Virus record (IMG/VR): IMGVR_UViG_3300032053_000155
Span: 1 to 44,069 of that record
Reading direction: 5' to 3' (one strand)
Origin: a virus
DNA: 44,069 bases
Shown here: positions 1 to 7,510 of the stretch, one piece after another
Numbering within the stretch: position 1 is the first letter of the stretch
How the letters are laid out: every line of letters begins with the position of its first letter
Translations under genes and position numbers: made by a program
The notes under the pieces: model-generated
What the model was told of the DNA's origin: nothing
Seen by the model: the letters and a program-made list of their open reading frames with translations, nothing else
The model's database searches: none

Positions 1-183
1 CACACACTCTAAATCCATTACCTCTGCCCTTGCCTGCCGATCCTCTCTATCCACGTTTTCTATCTTGGCGCGTGCGTCGAGGAGATCAAGGAGTGCCATA
101 TGGTGCGGACCTCCCCGCCCCAAAGAGTTCTCGCAAAGCCGAATCCGCAGGCGTATGTCCGTGTTGCTCACTCTCTCACTCAT
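1..183 (-). CDS. hypothetical protein, 3' end outside window
   Basis: This open frame starts with ATG at 183 and runs without a stop to base 1, so its 3' end is missing. Two in-frame ATGs are adjacent (186 and 183). The second is preferred because the AAGGAGG ribosome site is too close to the first. The 61 visible residues contain the stretch DLLDARAKIENVDREDRQAR, which is charged and helical. It resembles the start of the gene at the right edge of the window (DLLDARRERDEARKAEHR). Function unknown. Confidence 0.6.
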   Translation of the reverse strand, partial: MSERVSNTDIRLRIRLCENSLGRGGPHHMALLDLLDARAKIENVDREDRQARAEVMDLECV

Positions 184-593
184 CATCCCTCCTTTACGCT
201 GTCCCGTGTGCTCTGTGCGAGCACCCGCGCAGTCTCAGCGAGCACGTCGAGCACGCTTTGGCGCAACGACGCACGTTTCGCTTCGAGCTTGACGCGCGCG
301 CCAAGGCGTTCGCCCTCGCGCTCTAGCTCGACGATGCGCTCGCGTAGGTCCTGCTCGACGTCGAATTGCTTCTCGATAACGATTGTGCATGGAAAACTGG
401 CGCCCACAGGGTCAAGGCCGTTGTCGAAGAGCAACACGAGCACAGGCTCGCGTGCAGAATCGAGGCAGTCGAGGTGCGCGTGCTTGAGTAGCCAGCGCTC
501 GTCAATTCCCTGCTTCATGCGCAGGTGGCCAATTTCTCCGCCTGTCGTGAGCCAGAGTTTGATTAGTTCCCCTGAGATTCTAACCTCTCGCAT
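183..593 (-). CDS. hypothetical protein with C-terminal coiled coil
   Basis: A 136-residue protein with a strong ribosome site (AAGGAGG, then GATC before ATG). The first 85 residues look globular. Residues about 85 to 130 are rich in Glu, Arg and Leu (VELEREGERLG), consistent with a coiled coil. It overlaps the start of the next gene leftwards at its stop codon. I recognise no family. The position at the distal end of the early operon suggests an accessory early gene. Confidence 0.7.
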   Translation of the reverse strand: MREVRISGELIKLWLTTGGEIGHLRMKQGIDERWLLKHAHLDCLDSAREPVLVLLFDNGLDPVGASFPCTIVIEKQFDVEQDLRERIVELEREGERLGARVKLEAKRASLRQSVLDVLAETARVLAQSTRDSVKEG

Positions 594-602
594 GATCCCT
601 CC

Positions 603-698
603 TTAGTACATCTTCGAGTGCGCGAGTTTACAACCAAGCCACGCACCCACGAGCGCGATTCCGGCGCCCAGCAAGAACGAAACAAGGTCAATCTTCAT
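603..698 (-). CDS. 31-residue single-pass membrane protein
   Basis: Starts MKIDLVSFLLGAGIALVG with a good ribosome site (AGGAGG, six bases before ATG) and ends at a TAA just before the ribosome site of the next gene. Residues about 4 to 22 form one hydrophobic helix, followed by a short basic tail (KLAHSKMY). It overlaps the end of the preceding 39-residue membrane protein by 11 bases. The ribosome site and fit into the operon support a real gene. No function can be assigned. Confidence 0.6.
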   Translation of the reverse strand: MKIDLVSFLLGAGIALVGAWLGCKLAHSKMY

Positions 699-807
699 AG
701 AGCCTCCTGTTGTATCTGCTCGCAAGCGCCAGCCCTATGAGCGCGACGATGATAAAGAAGACCCAGAGGCCGACTGCAAGCAAAAAGCCGCGCCAGAAGT
801 CGCTCAT
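688..807 (-). CDS. 39-residue membrane protein
   Basis: Begins MSDFWRGFLLAVGLWVF at an ATGA junction with the upstream gene and ends RYNRRLYED. A single hydrophobic segment covers residues about 8 to 30, with a basic then acidic cytoplasm-type tail. No strong ribosome site is seen, so translation is probably coupled to the upstream gene. It is one of three very small membrane proteins in the left part of the window (others at 603 to 698 and 2728 to 2868). Function unknown. Confidence 0.6.
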   Translation of the reverse strand: MSDFWRGFLLAVGLWVFFIIVALIGLALASRYNRRLYED

Positions 808-1058
808 GTTTTTTTCGCTTTCTTCGCTTTGTGTGTTGCTGTCTGCTGCTCGACAAAGCTCGCTATCTGTCGCAGACAAGCCTGCTCGAAGACAGCATAG
901 AACGATGGTGAGAGGACGTAGCACCGCCAAGCCGTCCACCACATGACATAGCCGAGCGATGTTTTCTTGCCTGCTTTCTCGCGCACGTTCCAGAGCTTTG
1001 TGCGCCTGTGTGGGTCGCCTTTTACTTCGACAAACTTTATGAACTCGTCTGCTTGCAT
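804..1058 (-). CDS. hypothetical protein, basic C-terminus
   Basis: An 84-residue protein with a strong ribosome site (GGGGAGGTGAATC then ATG). It is rich in aromatics in the middle (GYVMWWTAWRCYVLSPSFYA) and ends in a lysine-rich tail (THKAKKAKKT). The middle could be a short amphipathic or membrane-associated helix. It is translationally coupled to the 39-residue membrane protein that follows. I do not recognise the family. Confidence 0.7.
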   Translation of the reverse strand: MQADEFIKFVEVKGDPHRRTKLWNVREKAGKKTSLGYVMWWTAWRCYVLSPSFYAVFEQACLRQIASFVEQQTATHKAKKAKKT

Positions 1059-1061
1059 GAT

Positions 1062-1382
1062 TCACCTCCCGGGGAAGCATGCCGTGAGGTCGCGCTGTAG
1101 ACTCTCGATGACCTCCTGCGCCTTGTTAAGCTCTATGTTGACGCTTTGCTGCAACTCTCTGACGGCCGTTTCTGTGTCATTGAGTCTGTCCTCGAGCCGT
1201 TTATTCTCTATCAGCAAAACGTTACGCTCTTGCTCTGCTGTTTCTTGCGCTTGTCGAGCAGCGACGCATTCATGCTCTGCTGCAAGCGCGCGAGCGATAG
1301 CGTCCTCGTATTGTTGCCAAAGCGGTGCGGCGGGCTCGACTTTGAATCCCAGCAGCAGCAGTAGTCGCTCGTGTAGTTTCAT
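1062..1382 (-). CDS. coiled-coil protein
   Basis: A 106-residue protein. The start at 1382 is chosen because its ATG overlaps the stop of the upstream gene (ATGA) and gives MKLHERLLLLLGF. After a hydrophobic N-terminus, residues about 30 to 100 are a long heptad-rich helix (NKRLEDRLNDTETAVRELQQ). The layout, a short hydrophobic N-terminus then a coiled coil, resembles a spanin-like or membrane-tethered protein. There is no clear signal or lipobox. Function unknown. Confidence 0.7.
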   Translation of the reverse strand: MKLHERLLLLLGFKVEPAAPLWQQYEDAIARALAAEHECVAARQAQETAEQERNVLLIENKRLEDRLNDTETAVRELQQSVNIELNKAQEVIESLQRDLTACFPGR

Positions 1383-1957
1383 GGCACTGCAATCAGCCAC
1401 ACGGGCACGAGCGCCGTGACGCTTGCGAGATTAAGCCAGACGTCTCGCCCCTCGCAACCGTGCTCGTGTAGCTTCACCCACCCGGATGGGAGGATGTCAC
1501 TGACGCGCCATGGGCATGTCCCCGGGACCTGCGGAATCATGAAGTAGCGCCCCACCTCGATAAAGCTGGGAATGCACGCGCTCCCGCATTCAGGTCCAGG
1601 TGTCGGCGTCGGCCTTTCTTTACAGCACGTTATGCAATCGCTCGTGCGACCGAGGCCAGCATAGCCCTCTGGGCAAGAGTCAGTATTGACGCATAGGTCG
1701 CCGCCCCTGTCTGTGCAGCGCGTGGGCTGTGTCGGCGTCACGGTCGGCGTGTGCGTCGGGGTAGAGGTCATGGTGGGTGTAGGCGTCGGCGTCGCAGGCA
1801 ACGTCGGCGTAGGAGTTGGCGTTTTCGTGCAGACTTTCGTCGGTGTGCGTGTCGGTGTCGTTATACATTGTGGAGTTGTCTCGCCCATTGCCGCGAGCGC
1901 TGCGAGCATGAGCACGGCGAGAATTGCGAACACGAGCCACCATTTCGTCTGCTTCAT
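1379..1957 (-). CDS. exported Thr-Pro-rich cysteine-containing protein
   Basis: A 192-residue protein. The start at 1957 is supported by GGGAGGACAAA before ATG and an ATGA overlap with the upstream gene. Residues 1 to 27 are a signal peptide or membrane anchor (MKQTKWWLVFAILAVLMLAA). A long Thr-Pro linker follows (TPTPTPTLPATPTPTPTMTS), then a Cys-rich domain (CTDRGGDLCVNTDSCPEGY, CITCCKE) and a second TP linker before the C-terminal domain. Such linkers suggest exposure outside the host cell, perhaps as a superinfection or surface-modifying factor (inference). The exported protein at 16100 to 17689 has a similar design. Confidence 0.75.
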   Translation of the reverse strand: MKQTKWWLVFAILAVLMLAALAAMGETTPQCITTPTRTPTKVCTKTPTPTPTLPATPTPTPTMTSTPTHTPTVTPTQPTRCTDRGGDLCVNTDSCPEGYAGLGRTSDCITCCKERPTPTPGPECGSACIPSFIEVGRYFMIPQVPGTCPWRVSDILPSGWVKLHEHGCEGRDVWLNLASVTALVPVWLIAVP

Positions 1958-2463
1958 TTTGTCCTCCCTTTCTCTTCTGTTTCGTTCACCGCGCGGGGCT
2001 CGAGGAACGGGTAGATGCCCGTCTTGCCCCCATGCCGCCAGACAAGTTTCAAGACGTGGCCCGGGGGATAGCGGCGCGCGTCGCTCGTCAAGTCTTGCAG
2101 GATGACGTCGAGTCTCACGCTGACAAACTTCGAGGGCCAGCGCTTGAGTATGAACTGTGGGAAGAAACGCTCGCGCACGCCCTGCCACCAGGTTGCTGGC
2201 CATGCAAACTCGCCCAGCTTGGTCGACCAGAACGAGAGCGACAACTCAAGCACGAGCGCTTCTGCTGCGCTGTTATACGCGATGCGACCGTCCGCCGCTT
2301 CGAGCAGCGCAAGAGGAATCTGTCGCTGCGCATGCACGCGCAGCACTTGCAGCGCTAACTCTTTCTTCTCTTGCGTACCCTCGGGGGCGTTCGTGTGTTC
2401 GACTTCGTCGGGCTTCGAGTGGTGGCGGTGCAGTCTTGGCATCATGTTTCCTCTGTGCGTCAT
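1954..2463 (-). CDS. hypothetical protein with FILKRWP motif
   Basis: A 169-residue protein with a strong ribosome site (GAGGAGGAAAC then ATG). It starts MTHRGNMMPRLHRHHSKPDE and has a Trp-rich segment, GEFAWPATWWQGVRERFFPQ, followed by FILKRWPSKF. The last part closely resembles RLFYPEFLKRWPLAI in the large exported protein at 16100 to 17689, so the two may share a domain. It has no signal peptide, but it is coupled to an exported protein downstream. Function unknown. Confidence 0.7.
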   Translation of the reverse strand: MTHRGNMMPRLHRHHSKPDEVEHTNAPEGTQEKKELALQVLRVHAQRQIPLALLEAADGRIAYNSAAEALVLELSLSFWSTKLGEFAWPATWWQGVRERFFPQFILKRWPSKFVSVRLDVILQDLTSDARRYPPGHVLKLVWRHGGKTGIYPFLEPRAVNETEEKGRTK

Positions 2464-2476
2464 GTTTCCTCCTCTC

Positions 2477-2734
2477 TCACTTCTGACTTAGGTAGAAAGG
2501 CGCCTCGAGCCATGCCCAGCCGCAGGATGGACACTCTGCACATATAGAAACCGAAGCGCCCATTTGCTCAACTGCTGGCCAGCTACAGACGAAGCAACCG
2601 ATCCTTCGCCGCGGTTGCGGGGGTACAGCAGCGACTCCGGTAGCCCGCGCGAAGGGATGACCACACATTGGACATTGCTTCACTGCATTGAACGCATATA
2701 CACTCACCGTGTCAAGACCTATCACTTCTAGCAT
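2477..2734 (-). CDS. double zinc-ribbon-like protein
   Basis: An 85-residue protein. The start at 2734 (MLEVIGLDTV) has the ribosome site AAAGGAAAAGAA, and its ATG overlaps the TAG stop of the upstream small membrane gene. It has CPMC at residues about 21 to 24, CFVC near 47, and CAECPSCGWAW near 68, enough for one or two zinc sites. It is probably a small nucleic-acid- or protein-binding ribbon, one of several Cys-rich small proteins in the early region. Confidence 0.7.
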   Translation of the reverse strand: MLEVIGLDTVSVYAFNAVKQCPMCGHPFARATGVAAVPPQPRRRIGCFVCSWPAVEQMGASVSICAECPSCGWAWLEAPFYLSQK

Positions 2735-2868
2735 TTCTTTTCCTTTCTTTCCCACTCGACACTTCTCAGCGTCACCGCGATGTTGAGCCAGAGCAGCGCG
2801 AGGACTAAGATCGTGCAACCTAGCTCTGCTTCACCTAGGATGATCTTGACCCATTCGTAGGTGCTCAT
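2728..2868 (-). CDS. 46-residue single-pass membrane protein
   Basis: Starts MSTYEWVKIILGEAELGCTI at an ATGA overlap with the VRR-NUC gene and ends WERKEKKC with a TAG that overlaps the next start. Residues about 18 to 34 (CTILVLALLWLNIAVTL) form one membrane helix, followed by a basic tail. The tight coupling on both sides supports a real gene. No function can be assigned. Confidence 0.65.
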   Translation of the reverse strand: MSTYEWVKIILGEAELGCTILVLALLWLNIAVTLRSVEWERKEKKC

Positions 2869-3302
2869 AGCTTCGTCCTTTTCGCGAGCAGCGGACCCGC
2901 CCGGCGTAGTGCATCAGCAGGTGTCAGTGAAGCGGCGGCCAAAACTCTGCGCTCGTATGCTTCCGCGATTTGCTCGCCGAGGTTTACAAAACCTCGCTGG
3001 CTCCCTAGGGCGATGTCGAGCAACGACAATAGACACGCGCAATCGTCAGCACTCGTGACTACCACGGCAACGCACCCTGCGTCCCGCCATTGTCTGATTC
3101 TGTGCTGCTGGAGGAGGGTCGGGTCTTGCCCTTTCTTTTTGACTTCGAGCTTGAGTGCGAAACTGCGGTAGACGGCGTCAATGTCGGGCTCGCCGGTTGT
3201 ACCATAGGCGGTACCGTGCCTCTTGACTGCTCTGCAGCGGTTTCTGCTGTTGAGGTAGATGAGACAGGCGGTAACGATTGCTTTTTCTCTTTGCTTGGGC
3301 AT
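2865..3302 (-). CDS. VRR-NUC domain nuclease
   Basis: A 145-residue protein of the VRR-NUC family, a PD-(D/E)XK-type nuclease fold common in phage replication modules. The catalytic signature is visible as GEPDID followed by LKLEVKKKGQ, then QQHRIRQWRDAGCVAVVV. This is the family order of acidic residue, ExK and a QxxxxxxW helix. The start MPKQREK has AGAGG upstream; an alternative ATG lies at 3338. It sits right after the UvrD-like helicase and probably processes replication or recombination intermediates (inference). Confidence 0.85.
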   Translation of the reverse strand: MPKQREKAIVTACLIYLNSRNRCRAVKRHGTAYGTTGEPDIDAVYRSFALKLEVKKKGQDPTLLQQHRIRQWRDAGCVAVVVTSADDCACLLSLLDIALGSQRGFVNLGEQIAEAYERRVLAAASLTPADALRRAGPLLAKRTKL

Positions 3303-3463
3303 AGGGCCTCTTCTACTTTCTTCGCTATGAAGCGACACGCCGCGAGGTCGTTTCTGCTCGTGGCTTTGTTAAACGTAGACTCTAGCTGAGTGGGTATTTG
3401 CTTGTCGTGCTTTGCTTCAAGCGCGAGAAGTGAGCGAATCAAGACGCGAATTTCTGACTGCAT
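3059..3463 (-). CDS. hypothetical protein overlapping the nuclease gene
   Basis: A 134-codon frame that starts one base after the helicase stop (MQSEIRVLIRSLLALEAKHD). The first 54 residues lie outside other genes and look like a real helical protein. The last 80 residues overlap the VRR-NUC gene in another frame and are low complexity (Ser, Thr, Pro, Lys). The N-terminal part is probably genuine. The long overlap may be a true overlapping gene or a read-through tail. It could instead be joined to the nuclease by a frameshift near the A-run at about 3290. Confidence 0.5.
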   Translation of the reverse strand: MQSEIRVLIRSLLALEAKHDKQIPTQLESTFNKATSRNDLAACRFIAKKVEEALCPSKEKKQSLPPVSSTSTAETAAEQSRGTVPPMVQPASPTLTPSTAVSHSSSKSKRKGKTRPSSSSTESDNGGTQGALPW

Positions 3464-3464
3464 G

Positions 3465-5096
3465 TCACACCCCCCATGCTACGGCGCACCCATAGCTCCT
3501 GGTAAGCAGTACGAGCTTCTCCTTTGCGCGCGTCATGCCGACATAGAATGTACGCAACACAGCATCGCGCGCTTCTGCTGTCGAGAAATTGTACTCGTTG
3601 TCAGCAGCCAAGCTCGTGTCGGGCGCGAGATAGACGACGTCTACTTCACCTCCTTTGACGCTGTGAATCGTGCCAACGACCAACTTAGGCTGTTCAATGA
3701 GCGCAGAGGCGCCGAAACGCTGCAGCACTGTCGCAGGGTAGGCGAACGCGCGTTGTTTCTTAGAGAGCAAGCGCTCAAGGTAGTACGGGACATCCCCATC
3801 AAGTGCGCGCAGTAGGAACTCCTCAGGCAACAACTTCGCAAGCTCTGCGAAATCCGCTGTTGTCGTTTCGTGCTTTTTGTCGTGCAACGCTTTCTTCGTG
3901 CCTCGCTCGCCTAAATGCTCAGCGGCAATTGGGTCTATGAAGTGCGCGACGTCTTGCCACGTCCATGAGTGTGCGTGCTCGCCTAGTCGCGAACTATCAG
4001 GGCGAATGTATGCGAGCAAACGCTCTGCTGCTGATGTTGAGTTTGAGCGTCGCAGCAGCGGGTTCCAGTCTGCACGTTTCGTGCGGTAGTGATTGCAGAA
4101 AGGAATGCCTAAGCAACGAAGCTCTTCGATAAACGGGGCGAGCATGTAGCCGCACGACGCGAGCACCATGATTCGCTTACCACGCGCAAGGTCGTTCTCG
4201 ATGGCATCGAGCAATCGAGCGTCTGCTGAGTCGCCGCTGCGCAGTTTCGCTGCTGAGAACTCGACACTGCCTTCTTCGTCACGCGCTGCATACTCTTTCT
4301 GCTGTCTGTAACTGATTTGGTGTACCCAGCGCTCGGTGTAGTTCTGTATTGCGCGCGGGAGACGGTAGCTCTGCTTGAGAGTAATAATCTGCTCAATGGG
4401 CAGTTCAGGCTTCAAGAATGCCTCGGGAGTCGCGCCTCTGAATCCGTAAATAGCCTGGTCGTCGTCACCTGCAATAACTACGCGCTCTGTCTGCGCGCCC
4501 CATTGGCGAAGTAGTTTCAGTTCCAGCGCGGTGCTGTCTTGCACCTCGTCCATGAATATAACCTCTGGGTCATTGGGCGCCGCGCCAAAGTCGTTGAGTG
4601 CCCGCTGTATCATATCGGTGAAGTCTACTGTTGCCGTCTTGTCTTTCCAGTCCTCCCACTTCTGCGCAAACTCGCGCACAGGATACGGCCAGAATTCGGC
4701 AGGGATGACGCGCGCGCGCAACGAGTCGAGTTTCTGCAGAAGGTCGTCGCCTCTCGATTCTATCGCACGCTCTGAGCCCAGGTCGTCGGGGTCGAAGCTG
4801 TCGCCCTTGATTGCGAAGTCGGGGAACACCTTATTGAATTCGTCAAGGGTTTCGCCGACAAGTTTGGGCCTGCCCAGGGCGTGATAGCAGACCTTGTGCA
4901 TAGTGCCAACATGCTCATCAGGCACCGGAAGCTCGCGCCCTGCTATCTCAACTGCACCTGCCTTGGTGAAGCTCATGACTAGCAGTTTCGTCGGGTCACG
5001 TTTCAGCGCTGCGCGCTTTATCTCATTTGAGAGTTTGCGCGTCTTGCCCGTGCCCGGGGGGCCAAAAATTCGATATTCAATGCTTGCGCTTGTCAT
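3465..5096 (-). CDS. UvrD/Rep-like superfamily 1 DNA helicase
   Basis: A 543-residue ATP-dependent helicase. The start at 5096 (MTSASIEYRIFG) has an AGAGGT ribosome site and overlaps the end of the primase gene. Motifs in order are Walker A GPPGTGKT (residues 12 to 19), motif II DEVQD (183 to 187), motif III VIAGDDDQAIYGFRGA, the motif V region VGTIHSVKGGEVDVV, and motif VI FYVGMTRAKEKLVLL. All core SF1A motifs are present, so it should be active. At 543 residues it is shorter than UvrD or Rep (about 700). It probably unwinds DNA ahead of the host polymerase, together with the adjacent primase. Confidence 0.9.
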   Translation of the reverse strand: MTSASIEYRIFGPPGTGKTRKLSNEIKRAALKRDPTKLLVMSFTKAGAVEIAGRELPVPDEHVGTMHKVCYHALGRPKLVGETLDEFNKVFPDFAIKGDSFDPDDLGSERAIESRGDDLLQKLDSLRARVIPAEFWPYPVREFAQKWEDWKDKTATVDFTDMIQRALNDFGAAPNDPEVIFMDEVQDSTALELKLLRQWGAQTERVVIAGDDDQAIYGFRGATPEAFLKPELPIEQIITLKQSYRLPRAIQNYTERWVHQISYRQQKEYAARDEEGSVEFSAAKLRSGDSADARLLDAIENDLARGKRIMVLASCGYMLAPFIEELRCLGIPFCNHYRTKRADWNPLLRRSNSTSAAERLLAYIRPDSSRLGEHAHSWTWQDVAHFIDPIAAEHLGERGTKKALHDKKHETTTADFAELAKLLPEEFLLRALDGDVPYYLERLLSKKQRAFAYPATVLQRFGASALIEQPKLVVGTIHSVKGGEVDVVYLAPDTSLAADNEYNFSTAEARDAVLRTFYVGMTRAKEKLVLLTRSYGCAVAWGV

Positions 5097-6708
5097 GCAA
5101 TACCTCTTTCGCTGAGAGGATAGTGGTAACGCGCCAGCAACTTCGCGACGTCCTGCCCTGCGTCGCGAGTGTGAGCATGACTGTCTGAGGGTTGATCCCG
5201 AGTAGCGACATAGCTCGGCTGAAACGGCGATTTGTGAGGTCGCCAAGTCGCTTGCTCTTGTACCACTCGCGAAAATGCGAACCCACCAGAAATGTCTCGC
5301 CCTCTCTGACGAATGGGTGTTCCCCGTCTGGGTCGTGTCCTTCAGGAGTGACAGAGACGCTGAGTAGGTACTGCGCGATAGCTTCGCGAATCTCGCCGTG
5401 CTCTGTCATATCGTCAGGGAGCGTCGTCGTCTCGCAGACATCGAGCATGCCCTGCACAAGCTTCTCAAAATCTGCATTCTTTAGCATGGGCATTACGACC
5501 TTAGTGCTCGATGCTATGAGTGCCCGAACATGCTTTTGCGAGAGGAGTTGCTCTGCTGACCCTATGTAAATGCGCTCCCTATTTACTAGCTCGAATGAGA
5601 ATTCTGCCTCCTCGTTGGGTCGTGCAGTCATGATAACACGCGCGAGTGGTAACTTCGTCGCTCGACGCAGCCCTGCGAGTTTGTCTTCGGGGGTCGCGTC
5701 TTCTTTTGCTGCCGCTGTCACTGCGACTGCTGTCTGCGCTTGCTTACGCGCTGTTGCTATCGTTGTGCGGTAGTAGTCTGGGCGCTTCAAGCCCTCGTTG
5801 TGCTTGCGCCTGTAACTTACAAGGAGGTCGCAGATATCCTGATTGGACCAGCCTGCAAGCGCGACAATGTCGGCAAGTGCCATGTCCCATTCAGAAGCGC
5901 TCCACTTAGCAGATCGCCCGCCGAGTTTTCGGTTCCAGACCTTCTTTGCTTTCGGGTCGTTCTCTAACAACGCTTCTAGTTTCGTTGCTTCAATACCCGC
6001 CTCTTTATTGAAGACAATGTCGCCCGCTGTCTCCGTCTGCTTCTCTTCAACAGCGGGCGCATATTCGAGCAGTTCTGACGGGTTCACTGCTAACCCGTCA
6101 CCTACGAGCGCGACAACGGGCTTTGCCTTCGTAACCGGTTCACCTTTGTGATTCAATGTCTCGACAACCCGCAAGACGCGGGCGAGGTCAGCAACGCTGT
6201 CAACGCTGACCCCGCATGCGTTCGCTTGCTGCTGAATGAAGGTCTGCCATGTTTTCACGACGCGCATTGCGTATCCTCTATCCTCTGCACTCGTGATAAT
6301 GATAGGCTCGCGGAACCGCCAGTAGGCATGAAGGCCATGCCCTGTATCAATAATGAGGCTGGGCTGTTTCGGGAGAGTGCGTAGGAAGGCGAGCGCATCC
6401 TCTTTCGTTGCAAAATAGGTCTTGCCTGTTGCTCCTCCTTTCTGTTCGCCCGTGTCAAGGTCAATCCACGCAGCGGGCAGCACTGCAACATTCTCTGCTG
6501 TCCCGCGACCTGTCTTTGCACGCTCTGCTTGCAGGCCGACAGAGAAATAAACGTCGTGCGTCTTCGCGAGCTTGACTGCCTCAAACGCCGCAGCGTCTCG
6601 CTCGCCAGGCAATTTATACCAGCGTGAGGCCCTATCGGGCATCGTCCATAGGACGAGCCAACCTTCTGCCGACTCGTAGAGCGTTTCAAGAAATTCGCGA
6701 GCAGTCAT
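5077..6708 (-). CDS. primase-polymerase (archaeo-eukaryotic primase superfamily)
   Basis: A 543-residue protein with ribosome site GCAGGAGAATTC before ATG. The N-terminal half shows prim-pol signatures: WIDLD (residues 81 to 85, the metal-binding DxD), DTGHGLHAYW (121 to 130, the sxH-type motif), and DLARVLRVVETLNHK (174 to 188), typical of RepB-like phage primases. The C-terminal half is mostly helical with a charged linker, without a visible Walker A, so unlike many phage primases it is not fused to a D5 helicase. The separate UvrD-like gene downstream may supply the helicase. It likely makes primers at replication start. Confidence 0.8.
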   Translation of the reverse strand: MTAREFLETLYESAEGWLVLWTMPDRASRWYKLPGERDAAAFEAVKLAKTHDVYFSVGLQAERAKTGRGTAENVAVLPAAWIDLDTGEQKGGATGKTYFATKEDALAFLRTLPKQPSLIIDTGHGLHAYWRFREPIIITSAEDRGYAMRVVKTWQTFIQQQANACGVSVDSVADLARVLRVVETLNHKGEPVTKAKPVVALVGDGLAVNPSELLEYAPAVEEKQTETAGDIVFNKEAGIEATKLEALLENDPKAKKVWNRKLGGRSAKWSASEWDMALADIVALAGWSNQDICDLLVSYRRKHNEGLKRPDYYRTTIATARKQAQTAVAVTAAAKEDATPEDKLAGLRRATKLPLARVIMTARPNEEAEFSFELVNRERIYIGSAEQLLSQKHVRALIASSTKVVMPMLKNADFEKLVQGMLDVCETTTLPDDMTEHGEIREAIAQYLLSVSVTPEGHDPDGEHPFVREGETFLVGSHFREWYKSKRLGDLTNRRFSRAMSLLGINPQTVMLTLATQGRTSRSCWRVTTILSAKEVLHDKRKH

Positions 6709-6722
6709 GAATTCTCCTGCTC

Positions 6723-7481
6723 TTACTCGTTGACGTCACCTCTCTCGGCACGAAGCTGAGTCAATGCGGGAAGCAGCGCATCGCGGTATCCACGCACTCG
6801 CGCCGTCGTCTCTGCATCGAGCAACCCTGCAGGGCGCGCAATGATGCGGGAGTAAACGATACCGTCCGCGCTCTTCGTCTTCTCAAGCGTGAGTACCGTC
6901 TCGACTGACCAGTAGGGTCTGGCCTTGCTCGTCAGGCCGACGAGGTACTGACGCACCGCCTTCAAACTTGATGGCGGGACGACGATGCAGGTGGGAAGCA
7001 GTGAGTCTGCTTCGAGTACAAAGAGGAGCTTCATTGCTCTGCATGCTTGCGCGCGACCCTTTGTTTTCTGGCCCGGGATAACCTTGCTTCCGAATCCAGC
7101 GAGTGGGCAATCTGCGCACAACCCGCCTGGGTTGCCATGACCATTCTCACCATCGTCGCTTGCGCACTGCGGAGGTTCACTGCCTCCTGCGAATGCTTTG
7201 GCCCAGTACACTCTGACGTCACGTTGCTCAACGATCACACCTTGTATCTCTGACGCGCTGACTGTGCCTTGCTCCAAGTCGGGCTTATCCCATGCAAGCC
7301 CGCCCCCCGCTGGAACACGAATGCGCGCCAAGTCTGATGCCCTCAGGCCGCCCGACCCGACGTTCTCACGCACTGCGTCTGCGACTGTGAGACCGTCTGT
7401 TGCAGGGCGCAGCGCAAGATAACTCGGCTGTGTTTTTGTGATTGCGGCGCTTGTCTTCTGGGTTGTTCTTTCGCGAGTCAT
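6723..7481 (-). CDS. unknown replication-region protein with Cys cluster
   Basis: A 252-residue protein. The start at 7481 (MTRERTTQKT) has ribosome site GGGAGGATTC. The central part has a likely metal site: PPQCASDD, then GGLCADCPLAGFGS and AQACRAMK. The C-terminal half is beta-rich (YWSVETVLTLEKTK). Its position directly before the primase, and proteins of this general look in other phages, suggest a single-strand DNA-binding or replication accessory role. That is inference; I cannot name the family. Confidence 0.65.
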   Translation of the reverse strand: MTRERTTQKTSAAITKTQPSYLALRPATDGLTVADAVRENVGSGGLRASDLARIRVPAGGGLAWDKPDLEQGTVSASEIQGVIVEQRDVRVYWAKAFAGGSEPPQCASDDGENGHGNPGGLCADCPLAGFGSKVIPGQKTKGRAQACRAMKLLFVLEADSLLPTCIVVPPSSLKAVRQYLVGLTSKARPYWSVETVLTLEKTKSADGIVYSRIIARPAGLLDAETTARVRGYRDALLPALTQLRAERGDVNE

Positions 7482-7510
7482 GAATCCTCCCATTTTCCAG
7501 ACCAAATAGA

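Noticed and set aside
688-1080. 130-residue minus ORF as a single protein
   Set aside because: Its first 91 codons overlap the 84-residue gene in another frame; only the last 39 residues, from an ATGA junction, look real.
1686-2105. Plus-strand ORF with VGVGVGVCVGVEV-like repeats
   Set aside because: It is the antisense reading of the Thr-Pro linker in the minus-strand exported protein and has no ribosome site.
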